From: Dolichospermum sp. DET69
GTDB lineage: Bacteria > Cyanobacteriota > Cyanobacteriia > Cyanobacteriales > Nostocaceae
NCBI GenBank assembly: GCA_017355425.1
Contig: CP070233.1
Location: 1,715,501 to 1,779,500, forward strand
DNA: 64,000 nt
Direction of reading: 5' to 3'
Shown here: positions 9,117 to 18,048 of the stretch, piece by piece
Numbering within the stretch: the first letter of the stretch is position 1
How the letters are laid out: every line of letters starts with the position of its first letter
Made by a program: the position numbers and the translations under genes
The notes under the pieces: generated by a model
Told to the model about the DNA's origin: nothing
What the model saw: only the letters and a program-made list of their open reading frames with translations
Database searches by the model: none

Positions 9117-9791
9117 ATGACTAATTTACCAAAAGGATTAATTGTTTCCTGTCAAGCGCCTGTAAATTCTCCATTACATGATCCTTATATAATTGCTGCA
9201 ATGGCACAAGCCGCAGTTAATAATGGGGCTGTAGCTGTGAGAATTGATACGCCCATTCATATCCAAGCTGTGCGGAAAAAAGTCCAAGTTCCGATTATTG
9301 GACTGTGGAAACAAATAATAACTGGTTCTGATGTTTACATTACACCACAGTTTCATCATGCTGTGGCTGTGGCTGAGGCAGGTGCAGATATTATTGCTAT
9401 AGATGCTACTATTAGAAATCGTCCCTGTAATGAACAGTTAGCAGATATTATTACCCTAATTCATCAACAATTAAACAAGCCAGTTATGGCAGATGTAGAT
9501 ACTTATGAAGCTGCACAATTGGCGGTTAGTTTAGGTGTAGATATTGTAGGAACTACTTTATTTGGTTACACTGGGTCAACTCAAAAATTTTCTCCTCCGG
9601 GTTGGGAATTACTCACCCAAATCATCGAAAATCTTGATACTTTTGTGATTTGTGAAGGGGGTATTTCTTCCCCAGAAATGGCTAAAAAAGCCTTAGATTT
9701 AGGTGCTGATGCTGTTGTTGTTGGTGGAGCAATTACGGGAATTGATTTGTTAGTTAAAGCTTATGATTCGGCATTAAGTAAGCATAATTAA
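9117..9791 (+). CDS. nanE: N-acylglucosamine-6-phosphate 2-epimerase NanE
   Basis: TIM-barrel enzyme of 224 residues interconverting N-acetylmannosamine-6-phosphate and N-acetylglucosamine-6-phosphate. Family signatures are GLIVSCQAP at the N-terminus, PIIGLWK, ADIIAIDAT, MADVDTYEAA, and the phosphate-binding EGGISSPEMAKKALDLGADA-VVVGGAITG end. Length is usual. No other sialic acid genes are near, so it probably serves amino-sugar salvage. The short gap after it carries a dispersed repeat. Confidence 0.88.
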   Translation: MTNLPKGLIVSCQAPVNSPLHDPYIIAAMAQAAVNNGAVAVRIDTPIHIQAVRKKVQVPIIGLWKQIITGSDVYITPQFHHAVAVAEAGADIIAIDATIRNRPCNEQLADIITLIHQQLNKPVMADVDTYEAAQLAVSLGVDIVGTTLFGYTGSTQKFSPPGWELLTQIIENLDTFVICEGGISSPEMAKKALDLGADAVVVGGAITGIDLLVKAYDSALSKHN

Positions 9792-9833
9792 TATAATATG
9801 GGCAGGCTAGAAGCCCACCCCACAATAAACAAA
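9789..9833 (+). repeat. GGGCAGGCTAGAAGCCCACCCC dispersed repeat, partial copy
   Basis: Matches the left half of the repeat at 46,221-46,345 (ATGGGCAGGCTAGAAGCCCA followed by CCCCACAATAA) and, less closely, 55,681-55,715. It lies between nanE and the convergent membrane protein gene and can form a short GGGC/GCCC hairpin. Confidence 0.7.
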
Positions 9834-9847
9834 ATTACTTTGGTGGA

Positions 9848-10408
9848 TTACAAATTACCAATAATTGCTGTATTTATAGTCCAAGCATCTACCAGCAAGA
9901 GTAATAGAGTACAACAAAATAAAATCACATACATCCAAGGTTGTGCCAAAGGAAAGACATCTGTTGTATCAATTCCTGTTTTTGCTTGTACGTAATTTAC
10001 AAACCTATTAAAACCAGCCATACGCATGGGGAGTAAATAGGCATTTCCGTCGTGACTGACGAAATAATACACTATCCCCCCTTGACCAGTCGTGCGGGGT
10101 TTTAAACTTTTGACATCTGACCAAGATAAAGACCAACCTTTGCGGAAAAAGCGGGGAACCCAAACTGAGTAAGTAATCTGAATTCCTTGGTTATCTACAA
10201 TTACTCTTTCAGTCAACACCGCGTATAATCCCACAAAACCAATACTAATTCCTATCCATAATAATGCGGGTGGTGTGGGTGCTTTGGTAAATTCTGCCAA
10301 AAATGGTAAGGGGACTGTCAAAGCTACATATAGAGTTAACAGAGTAATTCTAATCAAGGGAGACAGTCGAAAGACAGAAGTTGAGATATCGGTGGAGTTT
10401 GCTGTCAC
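9848..10408 (-). CDS. Conserved membrane protein with PH-like domain
   Basis: 186 residues. Two membrane segments at about 18-38 and 46-66 are followed by a soluble part with alternating strands (VIVDNQGIQITY, WSLSWSDVKSLKPR, YYFVSHDGNAYLLP) that reads like a bacterial PH domain, and a C-terminal membrane segment at about 156-180. A family name is not recognised with confidence; it looks like a conserved cyanobacterial protein. It is convergent with nanE. Confidence 0.6.
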   Translation of the reverse strand: MTANSTDISTSVFRLSPLIRITLLTLYVALTVPLPFLAEFTKAPTPPALLWIGISIGFVGLYAVLTERVIVDNQGIQITYSVWVPRFFRKGWSLSWSDVKSLKPRTTGQGGIVYYFVSHDGNAYLLPMRMAGFNRFVNYVQAKTGIDTTDVFPLAQPWMYVILFCCTLLLLLVDAWTINTAIIGNL

Positions 10409-10462
10409 GGCTCAATTTTTAGGTTTTTTCTTTCTTATTCTAAACGAAAATATTAAATGTAA

Positions 10463-10530
10463 ATGAACCACGAAGGAACGAAGAACACGAAGGAAGATGG
10501 AAGAAGGAAGAAGATAGGTAATTTTATACT
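10463..10530 (+). repeat. ATGAACCACGAAG dispersed repeat, copy 1
   Basis: TTAAATG(T)AAATGAACCACGAAGG-type sequence followed by a purine-rich GAAGGAAGAAG run and ATAGGTAATTTTATACT. Copies at 53,174-53,250 (plus) and about 14,300-14,376 (minus) share the same order of blocks. Only in the minus-strand copy does the repeat merge with an open frame. Confidence 0.75.
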
Positions 10531-10626
10531 AGAAAGGGAGTATATCAGAAAGTTAGACTGATTTCATCTTTATTTCATCTAGGGTTGGCATCTTGAGAGA
10601 TGAACAGTATTTAGCTAATAATAATA

Positions 10627-11721
10627 ATGATGCTTACTTACTCTCCAGAACCAAAATTTAAAACTAGTTTACCATCATCACTTTTATTGGAAACGGTGAC
10701 AGAAGCATTAGGGAATGTTCCCATTGTCCGATTAAATCGAATTCATCCAATTTGTCAACATCATCATTTATATTTAAAACTAGAATCTTGTAATCCTGGT
10801 GGTAGCATTAAAGAAAAAAATGCCGCTTATCTGGTAAATGAAGCCGAAAAACAAGGTTTATTGTTGCCCGGTGGTACGATTGTGGAATCTAGTTCTGGTA
10901 ACTTTGGGATTGGGTTAGCAATTGTGGGTGCAACAAAGGGTTACAGAGTAATGATTGTCATTGATGCGAAAACTCCTGTAACCATGGGAAGAATGTTGAC
11001 TGCTTATGGTGCAGAACTGGTAGAAGTTCCTTTGAGCGCGGCTGATGCTCAAGGTTCGATGCAGGTAGCAAGGATGGTAAAAGCTCAGGAATTAGCCGCA
11101 AATATCCCTGGTGGTTGGTATCCCTGTCAACATAAAAATCCTAGCAATACTGATGCTCACGCTTTGTGGACTGCGCGGGAGATTGAAACGGCTTTTGGTG
11201 GTGCGCCGGACGCTATTGCCATTGGAGTCAGTACGGCTGGACAATTAGGGGGTATTAGTCGCTACTTTAAAAAATATTATCCCCAAACTAGAATTATTGG
11301 TGTAGATGTGGCTGGATCGGCTATTTTTGGTACACCCAGACACCCCTATAAGATGACTGGACTGGGTTTATCCTTCGTTCCCCCCAATTTTGACCCACAC
11401 ATGGTAGATGCAGCTTACAGCATTAATGATAGTTTGGCGTTTTCCGTGTGTCACGCTTTGGCTAAACAGGAAGGAATGCTTTTAGGTGCTTCCACTGGTG
11501 CAATTGTCGCCGCCGCTTTAGCAGATGCCCAAAGATTTACTAAACCTCAAACTATGTTACTACTTAATCCTGACAGGGGAGATAGATATTTAGAAACAGT
11601 TTACAACACCGATTGGTTAACTGCACAAAATATTGACATCCTCCAAAATTCACATCTCACAGAAGCAATTGCTAACCTGCTACCTGTACCATTGAATATT
11701 GTCGGTAGGAGTCAAGAGTGA
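10627..11721 (+). CDS. PLP-dependent cysteine synthase-family enzyme
   Basis: Fold type II PLP enzyme of 364 residues, cysteine synthase / cystathionine beta-synthase family. The Schiff-base lysine lies in GGSIKEKNA (normally SVKDR in O-acetylserine sulfhydrylases), and the cofactor asparagine is in ESSSGNFGIGLA. The PLP phosphate loop is GVSTAGQLGGI, a departure from the usual GTGGT. The substituted loops suggest a substrate other than O-acetylserine plus sulfide, as in SbnA- or diaminopropionate-type enzymes. It overlaps the next gene by four bases (GTGA), so enzyme and exporter are probably made together. Start at 10,627 or the next ATG, 10,630. Confidence 0.75.
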   Translation: MMLTYSPEPKFKTSLPSSLLLETVTEALGNVPIVRLNRIHPICQHHHLYLKLESCNPGGSIKEKNAAYLVNEAEKQGLLLPGGTIVESSSGNFGIGLAIVGATKGYRVMIVIDAKTPVTMGRMLTAYGAELVEVPLSAADAQGSMQVARMVKAQELAANIPGGWYPCQHKNPSNTDAHALWTAREIETAFGGAPDAIAIGVSTAGQLGGISRYFKKYYPQTRIIGVDVAGSAIFGTPRHPYKMTGLGLSFVPPNFDPHMVDAAYSINDSLAFSVCHALAKQEGMLLGASTGAIVAAALADAQRFTKPQTMLLLNPDRGDRYLETVYNTDWLTAQNIDILQNSHLTEAIANLLPVPLNIVGRSQE

Positions 11722-13022
11722 AATTACCAGAAAACCAATCTCAAGCAGTTAATTTAGGGACATTATGGCGGGAATTTCTGCCTTTATCCCTTAGTGATGT
11801 GACTATGGCTTGTGGTGATCCAATGCTGACCACTACATTAGCTTATCTTCCATCTGCTCAAATTAATATAGCAGCGGTAGGTATTGCTAAATCTTTAGCA
11901 ATATTTTTTGAAAGTCCGATTATTATGATTTTGCACGCTGCTAATGCTTTAGCTGCTTCCGGCGATTCCCGGAAAGCATTATGGCGGTTTACATTATTAG
12001 TAGGTGGAGGACTGACTTTTTTACTCAGTTTATTGGGACTACCGATTATATTTAACTTTGTCGGTGTAAGTCTGTTGGGGATTCCACCCGCAATGTTAAC
12101 TACAGTCAGTCAAGTATTATTACTTATGGGCGGTTGGCCATTTGCGATCGCTTGGCGGCGTTATTTTCAAGGATTATTAATTTATCATGGTCAGTCCCAT
12201 GCTTTAGCTAAAGCTAGTATTTGCAGACTATTCACATTAGCAGTAGTTCTCACAGCCGGATTTTTATTACACATATCTGGTGGTATAGTTGCTGGATTTG
12301 GTCTGATGAGTGGTGTGATTGTTGAAGCAATAGTTGTCACAATTTTTGCCCGTCGTTCAGGTGCAACTTTACCACCGGAAATAGTCACACAACCTAATTT
12401 ACCCAGCAATTTAGCACAGGTATGGAAATTCTATTTACCCTTAGCTAATTCTATGATGGTGGTATGGGGTGGTAGAACCATATTAATTAGTATTCTTGCC
12501 CGCGCTCAAGATGCTACAATTGCCATTGCTGCTTGGTCTGCGGCGTGGGGTTTGGTGCTAGTAATAGCCAATTCTACCCGCATGGTACAGCAAATGGTGA
12601 TTAAATATCGTCATCAAGTCAGCGATAAGCAACTATTAATCTTTGCTGTAAGTGTAGGTGCAGCTTGTTCTACCTTACTATTATTGATGAGTGTAACACC
12701 CATAGGCGATCGCATCGTGCAAAGTTTTATCGGTAATGATCTTACCTTAGCCAACAGCATTAAACCAGTGCTTTTAATCTGTACAATTGTGCCGTTATTG
12801 GTATCTTTACAAAATGCAACTCAGGGTTTTTTAGTCAGCGAAAATCGTACAGGTCACGTCAATCTATCTACCTGGTTAGGAACTGGAACTTTATTAATAA
12901 TTGCCAGTTTAGCTATTAATAAAGGCATGAATGGGGCAACTGCTGCCGCTATGGCTATGATTACATCTATGTTAGTGGAAATTATCTGTTTACTGGGGAA
13001 ACGAGCGGCAAAATCAGCGTAA
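11718..13022 (+). CDS. MATE/MOP-superfamily multi-pass transporter
   Basis: 434-residue hydrophobic protein with about 12 membrane segments arranged as two similar halves, and internal signatures such as LPLSLSDVTMACGDP and an SPIIMILHAANALAASGDS segment. This is the layout of the MOP flippase superfamily (MATE-like). It starts at GTG 11,718 overlapping the upstream stop and is probably translationally coupled to the PLP enzyme, suggesting export of that enzyme's product or a toxic analogue. The 3' end overlaps the convergent copS gene by 41 bp. Confidence 0.72.
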   Translation: MKLPENQSQAVNLGTLWREFLPLSLSDVTMACGDPMLTTTLAYLPSAQINIAAVGIAKSLAIFFESPIIMILHAANALAASGDSRKALWRFTLLVGGGLTFLLSLLGLPIIFNFVGVSLLGIPPAMLTTVSQVLLLMGGWPFAIAWRRYFQGLLIYHGQSHALAKASICRLFTLAVVLTAGFLLHISGGIVAGFGLMSGVIVEAIVVTIFARRSGATLPPEIVTQPNLPSNLAQVWKFYLPLANSMMVVWGGRTILISILARAQDATIAIAAWSAAWGLVLVIANSTRMVQQMVIKYRHQVSDKQLLIFAVSVGAACSTLLLLMSVTPIGDRIVQSFIGNDLTLANSIKPVLLICTIVPLLVSLQNATQGFLVSENRTGHVNLSTWLGTGTLLIIASLAINKGMNGATAAAMAMITSMLVEIICLLGKRAAKSA

Positions 13023-14376
13023 ATATACTTCCATGATCAATCTGACTTTGTACTTCTAATTTGCCTTTGTGAGTTTGGGTAATAGCTAAAGCGATCGCTA
13101 AACCTAACCCCGAACCGCCACTATTTCGAGAACGATCTGTATTGACTCGATAAAAACGATCAAAAATGTGGGGAATATCATCAGCAGGAATACCAAAACC
13201 TGTATCTTTAATAGTTATTATACCCTGATGATCATTGGTTACGAGATTAATTTTAACTTCCCCATTAACGGGCGTATATTTAATACCATTGCTGACTAAA
13301 TTTAATAATAACCGATAAATTTGATTTTCATTTCCTTGAATATAAAAACAAGCTTGATCAGGAATATGACTAGATAATAAAACTTGTGCAGTCATAGCCA
13401 TTGGGATTAATTCTTCTTCTACATCTACAACTAAATCATTTAAACAAATTTCTTGCCATTTTTCTTGTTGTAATCCACTTTCTAACCTAGATAGTAATAA
13501 TAAATCCTGGGTTAATGTGACTAATCTTCTGATTTGTCTTTCTAGTGCTTGTTTAGTTTCTTGTTGAATAGAATTTGTTTCAACAATTGTTTGTAAAGAC
13601 GTAATAGGAGTTCTTAATTCATGTGCCGCATCAGCCGTAAATTTTTGTAATTGTGCATAAGATTTTTCAATTGGCCGCATAGCTAAACCTGCTAACCACC
13701 AACCCGCACTACCAATAATGATCATAGAACAGGGAACACCCAATCCTAATAACCAATGTAAACTATTCATATAATCATTTAATTGTTGTATAGATCGCCC
13801 TACTTGCAAATAGCCCCACAATTGACCATTTTTGATTTTCAAGGGCATTAAGTGTAAATGATATAGTTCACCATTGCGATTTTTGATATCATAAGAATAA
13901 TGAAGGTTAATATTATCAGGAAATTCATCTGGATGATTACCAATTGCGGCAATTACTTCTCCTGATGGTGTTAAAAATCTCAGATAATATCCTTCTGCTA
14001 ATAAACCCAGTAAATCTGACTCTGATTTGATTGGTAAACAACTTTGTTTTTTAAAACAAATTCCTGGTAAAGATTTTTGAGTGTTAATAGATAACTCTCC
14101 AGGAATTTTTAACTCTGATTTTAGTTGATCCTCAAATACCTTACCAAAAATTTCTAATTCTCGATCAATTGTGCGAGTAAAAGCTTTTACCATAACAAGA
14201 TGAGCAATACAACCACATATTAATAAAGTTAAACCCATGACACCACCATAGGTAATTGCTAACCTTAAACGAGAATTATTGAAGAGTGAATTATTAGGTA
14301 TCTTACCTATCTTCCTCTTTCTTTCCTTCGTGTCCTGTCCTGCGGAACGCTTCGCTAACGCGTCTTCGTGGTTCAT
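12982..14376 (-). CDS. copS: Copper-responsive sensor histidine kinase, CopS/RppB type
   Basis: 464 residues: membrane segment at about 42-64, periplasmic sensor part (about 65-200) with the cysteine pair GICFKKQSC, second membrane segment at about 207-230, HisKA domain with phospho-acceptor AHELRTP (about 253), and HATPase domain with NLVSNGIKYTP, DTGFGIP and GGSGLGLAIA. It follows copR and copM in the order of the Synechocystis copMRS operon. The only start codon before the first membrane segment is the ATG at 14,376, and that ATG and the next 25 or so codons lie in a dispersed intergenic repeat. It overlaps the convergent transporter gene by 41 bp. Confidence 0.75.
   Translation of the reverse strand: MNHEDALAKRSAGQDTKERKRKIGKIPNNSLFNNSRLRLAITYGGVMGLTLLICGCIAHLVMVKAFTRTIDRELEIFGKVFEDQLKSELKIPGELSINTQKSLPGICFKKQSCLPIKSESDLLGLLAEGYYLRFLTPSGEVIAAIGNHPDEFPDNINLHYSYDIKNRNGELYHLHLMPLKIKNGQLWGYLQVGRSIQQLNDYMNSLHWLLGLGVPCSMIIIGSAGWWLAGLAMRPIEKSYAQLQKFTADAAHELRTPITSLQTIVETNSIQQETKQALERQIRRLVTLTQDLLLLSRLESGLQQEKWQEICLNDLVVDVEEELIPMAMTAQVLLSSHIPDQACFYIQGNENQIYRLLLNLVSNGIKYTPVNGEVKINLVTNDHQGIITIKDTGFGIPADDIPHIFDRFYRVNTDRSRNSGGSGLGLAIALAITQTHKGKLEVQSQIDHGSIFTLILPLVSPVNR
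14300..14376 (-). repeat. ATGAACCACGAAG dispersed repeat, copy 2, inside copS
   Basis: Read on the minus strand, TTAAATGAACCACGAAG is followed by a 30-base GCGTTAGCGAAGCG-type insert and then GGACACGAAGGAAAGAAAG-AGGAAGATAGGTAA. Blocks and order match copies at 10,463 and 53,174. The ATG of the repeat is the start codon of copS. Confidence 0.7.
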
Positions 14377-14419
14377 TTAATTAGTAATTATGTAGAGTTA
14401 GAGTGCGTGAATAACAGCA

Positions 14420-15106
14420 TTATTCACAAAAACGATAACCCAAACCGCGAATAGTTTCAATAGTTTTAGGATAACCACATTCTGATAATTTGCGTCTTAA
14501 TAATCTCACTTGTGCAGCAACAACATTACTCACAGTATCACTTTCAAAATCCCACAGTCTGGCGCGAATTTGCTCATGGGTTAATATTTGTTGAGGATAT
14601 TGCATAAAATATTCTAAAAGTTGAAATTCTTTAGCTGTGAGGATAATTGGTGGAGAATTTTCTAACTCTAAATTCACAACTGAAAAATTTCCATAATCTA
14701 ACATTAAACCACCAACTTCTAATTGTGGTGGTTGAAAATTTGGTACTCTCCTTTGTAAGGCTCTTACCCTTGCTAATAATTCTTCCATACCAAAGGGTTT
14801 AACTAAATAATCATCTGCTCCCGCATCTAAACCAGTAACACGATCATTCATACTATCTCTAGCTGTTAATAGCATAACTGGTAATGAGTTTTTCCGCGCT
14901 CTTAATCTTTTACATAATTCCAATCCTGACAACGTTGGTAACATCCAATCTAAAATGGCAATTTCATATCTTGATGGTACTGTATTCAAATAATCCCAAG
15001 CCGTTTCTCCATCTTCAACTAAATCTACTATATAATCACGTTTAGTCAGAGCATTATGAATACTAATTCCTAAATCATGTTCATCTTCAACTAATAATAA
15101 ACGCAT
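14420..15106 (-). CDS. copR: OmpR-family response regulator, CopR/RppA type
   Basis: 228-residue two-component regulator. The receiver domain (about 1-115) has acidic pocket EDE, phospho-acceptor aspartate in AILDWMLP, conserved threonine in LLTARDS and lysine in YLVKPFG. The C-terminal winged helix (about 130-226) has the OmpR signature ILTAKEFQLLEYFMQYPQ and ETIRGLGYRF. A longer frame reaches 15,187, but those extra codons lie in a palindromic repeat; the ATG at 15,106 gives the canonical MRLLLVEDE start. It lies between copM and copS. The regulator probably controls copper resistance, judged from context and CopR/RppA resemblance; nickel (NrsR) sensing is the alternative. Confidence 0.78.
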   Translation of the reverse strand: MRLLLVEDEHDLGISIHNALTKRDYIVDLVEDGETAWDYLNTVPSRYEIAILDWMLPTLSGLELCKRLRARKNSLPVMLLTARDSMNDRVTGLDAGADDYLVKPFGMEELLARVRALQRRVPNFQPPQLEVGGLMLDYGNFSVVNLELENSPPIILTAKEFQLLEYFMQYPQQILTHEQIRARLWDFESDTVSNVVAAQVRLLRRKLSECGYPKTIETIRGLGYRFCE

Positions 15107-15128
15107 TTTTTTTAATATGGAAATTAAA

Positions 15129-15234
15129 TACAGCGGTTCTTTATTGAGTGAGGTACAAGAACCCCACCCCCAACCCCCTCCCCGCAAGCGAGGAGGGGGC
15201 TATGATATACCTCACAACAGCAGGAAGTGCTGTA
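15129..15234 (+). repeat. 106-bp palindromic dispersed element, copy 1
   Basis: Outer ends TACAGCGGTT and GGAAGTGCTGTA, inner inverted repeat GAGGTACA / TATACCTC, and a central GC-rich hairpin CCCTCCCCGC-aagc-GAGGAGGGGG. A copy of exactly the same length lies at 43,988-44,093 with its outer ends in the opposite order. Copy 1 sits between copM and copR, where its stem could attenuate or separate their transcripts. Confidence 0.8.
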
Positions 15235-15262
15235 TTTGTAGTGGGCAATGCCCACCAAAAAT

Positions 15263-15955
15263 CTAAAGTGGTTTCGAGTTATACCAAGTCTGATACCATT
15301 GTTCCATCTGCTTTATTTCCGCAGTTTGATTTTTAATAATAGACTTAGCTAAATTACGGATTTCTGGTTTGGTGGTTTTTTTAGCAATCATCTCTGACAT
15401 CTTTACAGCACTTTGATGATGAGGAATCATCTGCCGGATAAATTCTTTGTCAAAATCTGGTGCATTTTTTAATGTTTCTAAATCCATATTCATGCACTTC
15501 ATATTCCCATTCATGGGCATTTTCATCATGTCTGGATTCATTTTTTGACACATATTTTCCTGTCCTGACATCATGCCTTCATGAGTCATAGCTGTGGTAG
15601 GTACATCTTTTCTGTACCATTTTTTGTACCAAGTTTGCATTTGCTCTATTTCGCGTTTTTGGTCTTTTTTAATCGCAATTGCTAGATTCTTAATTTCTGG
15701 ACGTTTAGCTTGATTTAATGCTAGATCAGCCATTTCTATAGCACTTTGATGATGGGGAACCATCATTTCTATAAAATGTTGATCTGTATGTCTCATCATC
15801 CCTTTTTGGGGAGGATTTGTTTTTGGAGATGGATGATGAGAATTGTGTTCAGAATTGGGAGTTTGTGCTTGTGTACTATTAATGATTAATAAGCCACTAA
15901 CAGCACTACTACCAAGTAACCCAATTAACCCATAGATCAAATTTTTACTTTTCAT
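15263..15955 (-). CDS. copM: DUF305 periplasmic copper-binding protein, CopM-like
   Basis: 230 residues with an N-terminal signal peptide (hydrophobic 8-25, cleavage near TQAQ) and two DUF305 units, each with HHQSA (MVPHHQSAIEMA near 70, MIPHHQSAVKMS near 180). Between them is a Met-rich stretch (MMSGQENM, MNPDMMKMPMNGNMKCMNM) typical of copper-binding periplasmic proteins. Gene order copM-copR-copS on one strand equals the Synechocystis copMRS operon, where CopM buffers periplasmic copper. A GTGGGCAATGCCCAC hairpin and the 106-bp repeat separate it from copR. Confidence 0.78.
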   Translation of the reverse strand: MKSKNLIYGLIGLLGSSAVSGLLIINSTQAQTPNSEHNSHHPSPKTNPPQKGMMRHTDQHFIEMMVPHHQSAIEMADLALNQAKRPEIKNLAIAIKKDQKREIEQMQTWYKKWYRKDVPTTAMTHEGMMSGQENMCQKMNPDMMKMPMNGNMKCMNMDLETLKNAPDFDKEFIRQMIPHHQSAVKMSEMIAKKTTKPEIRNLAKSIIKNQTAEIKQMEQWYQTWYNSKPL

Positions 15956-16130
15956 GATTTCACCTTTTTGAGAGTATGAATATCTAATAAAAAACTTTAT
16001 TAAACCTAACTATTGCAGTTACTTATTTAACTATAATTCTAGTTTTTCATGGAAATATGAAATCAAGATGAAATGGGCTGTGACCTTAATATTTCTTAAT
16101 ATTAGGTTTGAATTGTTAAAATATGGTTTT

Positions 16131-17927
16131 TTACTCCATTAATAGTAACCGCGAAGGTTCTAACTGCACATACCAAGGAAAAGGTTGATCTTGAATATTT
16201 ACCCATTTTTCTTTATAAATTTCCCCTTGTAAGTGATAATCATGGGGATGATTGCCAGCAGAATGTAGTTTGAGAAATACCGTCATGCGGTGCGGTGTTT
16301 CACTGGTACGCACTAAATAACAGGGAAAGGTATTTACTTGATCAGGATCTTTGGTGAAAATTAAATGATGAGCGCGAATACCAACATGAGATAATTCTGA
16401 AGGAATTTTTTCTCTCACTTGCAGAGTACAACCCCAATCAATTGCTTCTATCTGCTGGGGAGATAAGGTATTAGCACGAGAAAAGTTTTTACAACCAGTA
16501 AGTTGAGCGACATTCATACTTGCAGGATGTTGAAAAATCTCATATTTAGAACCATGATGAGCTTCTTTTCCCTGTTCTAATACTAACAGATTGGGACATA
16601 GCCGATAGGCTTCTTCCATATTATGAGTCACAAACAAAGTTACACCGGAATAATCACAGAGAATTTCTGTAACTTGTTGTTCTAATTGACTGCGGAGATG
16701 TGTATCCAGTGCGGAAAATGGTTCATCTAAAAGTAATGCTTCTGGTTTGCTGGCCAAAGCCCTAGCTAATGCTACCCGTTGCTGTTGTCCCCCAGAAAGT
16801 TGATGCGGATAGCGATCGCCAAATCCTTGTAAGTGCATAGCTACTAATTGCTTTTCTACTTCCTCTTTAACATTTACAGATTTGGGTATACCAAAAGCGA
16901 TATTTTCCGCTACAGTAATATGTGGAAATAAAGCATAGTTTTGGAATAAAAAACCAATTCGGCGTTGATGAATAGGCAGATTAATTTTCTTTTCTGAGTC
17001 AAACAACACCCGATTATTTAAAACTATTCGTCCTTTATTTGGTGTTTCTATTCCCGAAATACAACGCAAGATCATACTTTTTCCTGCCCCAGAACCTCCC
17101 AATAATCCCAATGGTTGATCATCAGTATTAAAGCCCACTTGTAAATGAAAATTAGCTAATCTTTTTTCAATATTTAAAAATAAGCCAGATGGACAGGAAT
17201 CTATTAATAAACAAGAAGATTTATTTGCTAAATCTATTTGTCTGATTTTGGTCTTTGTTGATTTTGGTTTATATTTAACTTCTTGCCAAAAATTAGCTAG
17301 AATAATTCCTGAAAGGGAAATAATCATAATAGTAATTGACCAAAACCAAGCTTCATTAATTGCTCCAGCTTCCACAGCAAAATATATGGCCATGGGAATT
17401 GTTTGTGTTTGTCCAGGAATATTACCTGCTAACATTAAAGTTGCCCCAAATTCACCTAACGCCCGCGCAAATGCTAAGGTGGTGGCAGCTACAATTCCCG
17501 GAAATGCTAGGGGTAAACTAATCCGCCAAAAAATTGTCAATTCTTTAGCACCCAAAGTTCTCGCTACTCGCAGGAGATTGGCATCAATTTGACTAAAAGC
17601 TCCCAATGCAGTTTTGTACATTAATGGGAATGAAACTACTGTAGCAGCGATCGCCGCACCATACCAAGTAAAAACAATTGTCGTATCAAATCGTTCTAGC
17701 AGTTTACCAACTGGACCATTTTTGCCAAAAAATAGCAGTAATAAAAATCCCACCACAGTAGGTGGTAGAATCAACGGTGCAACGAATATTCCCTCAATTA
17801 AAGATTTACCTTTACCACGATATCCCAACATCCAATAAGCGGCAGATATACCCAAAAAGAAAGTGATAAACGTTGCCAATAAAGCTGTTTTCAACGATAT
17901 CCAAAGAGGTGATAAATCAATTGCCAT
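16131..17927 (-). CDS. modBC: Fused molybdate ABC transporter ModBC
   Basis: 598-residue fusion. Residues 1 to about 220 form the ModB permease, with five or so membrane helices and the coupling loop EFGATLMLAGN. Residues about 240-598 form the ModC ATPase, with Walker A GGSGAGKS near 280, Q-loop QNYALFPH, signature LSGGQQQRVALARALA, Walker B LLLDEPFSALD and switch histidine in VTHNMEE. The C-terminal about 120 residues fit a TOBE-like molybdate-binding part. Fused ModBC is known from Anabaena variabilis, where molybdate supply matters for nitrogenase and nitrate reductase. It lies downstream of modA on the same strand. Confidence 0.9.
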   Translation of the reverse strand: MAIDLSPLWISLKTALLATFITFFLGISAAYWMLGYRGKGKSLIEGIFVAPLILPPTVVGFLLLLFFGKNGPVGKLLERFDTTIVFTWYGAAIAATVVSFPLMYKTALGAFSQIDANLLRVARTLGAKELTIFWRISLPLAFPGIVAATTLAFARALGEFGATLMLAGNIPGQTQTIPMAIYFAVEAGAINEAWFWSITIMIISLSGIILANFWQEVKYKPKSTKTKIRQIDLANKSSCLLIDSCPSGLFLNIEKRLANFHLQVGFNTDDQPLGLLGGSGAGKSMILRCISGIETPNKGRIVLNNRVLFDSEKKINLPIHQRRIGFLFQNYALFPHITVAENIAFGIPKSVNVKEEVEKQLVAMHLQGFGDRYPHQLSGGQQQRVALARALASKPEALLLDEPFSALDTHLRSQLEQQVTEILCDYSGVTLFVTHNMEEAYRLCPNLLVLEQGKEAHHGSKYEIFQHPASMNVAQLTGCKNFSRANTLSPQQIEAIDWGCTLQVREKIPSELSHVGIRAHHLIFTKDPDQVNTFPCYLVRTSETPHRMTVFLKLHSAGNHPHDYHLQGEIYKEKWVNIQDQPFPWYVQLEPSRLLLME

Positions 17928-18048
17928 AGTTTTTTAGATAAATGGTATAAATCTGAATTTTCTATTTAACAATAACTAATTTATTCCTGCATTTGTAAAT
18001 TATGCAGGAATATTAAAGCTGGAAAAAAGAATTTAATTCCACATATAG

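Noticed and set aside
9798-9995. 65-codon plus-strand frame after nanE
   Set aside because: It starts in a dispersed repeat and runs antisense to the conserved membrane protein gene at 9848-10,408.
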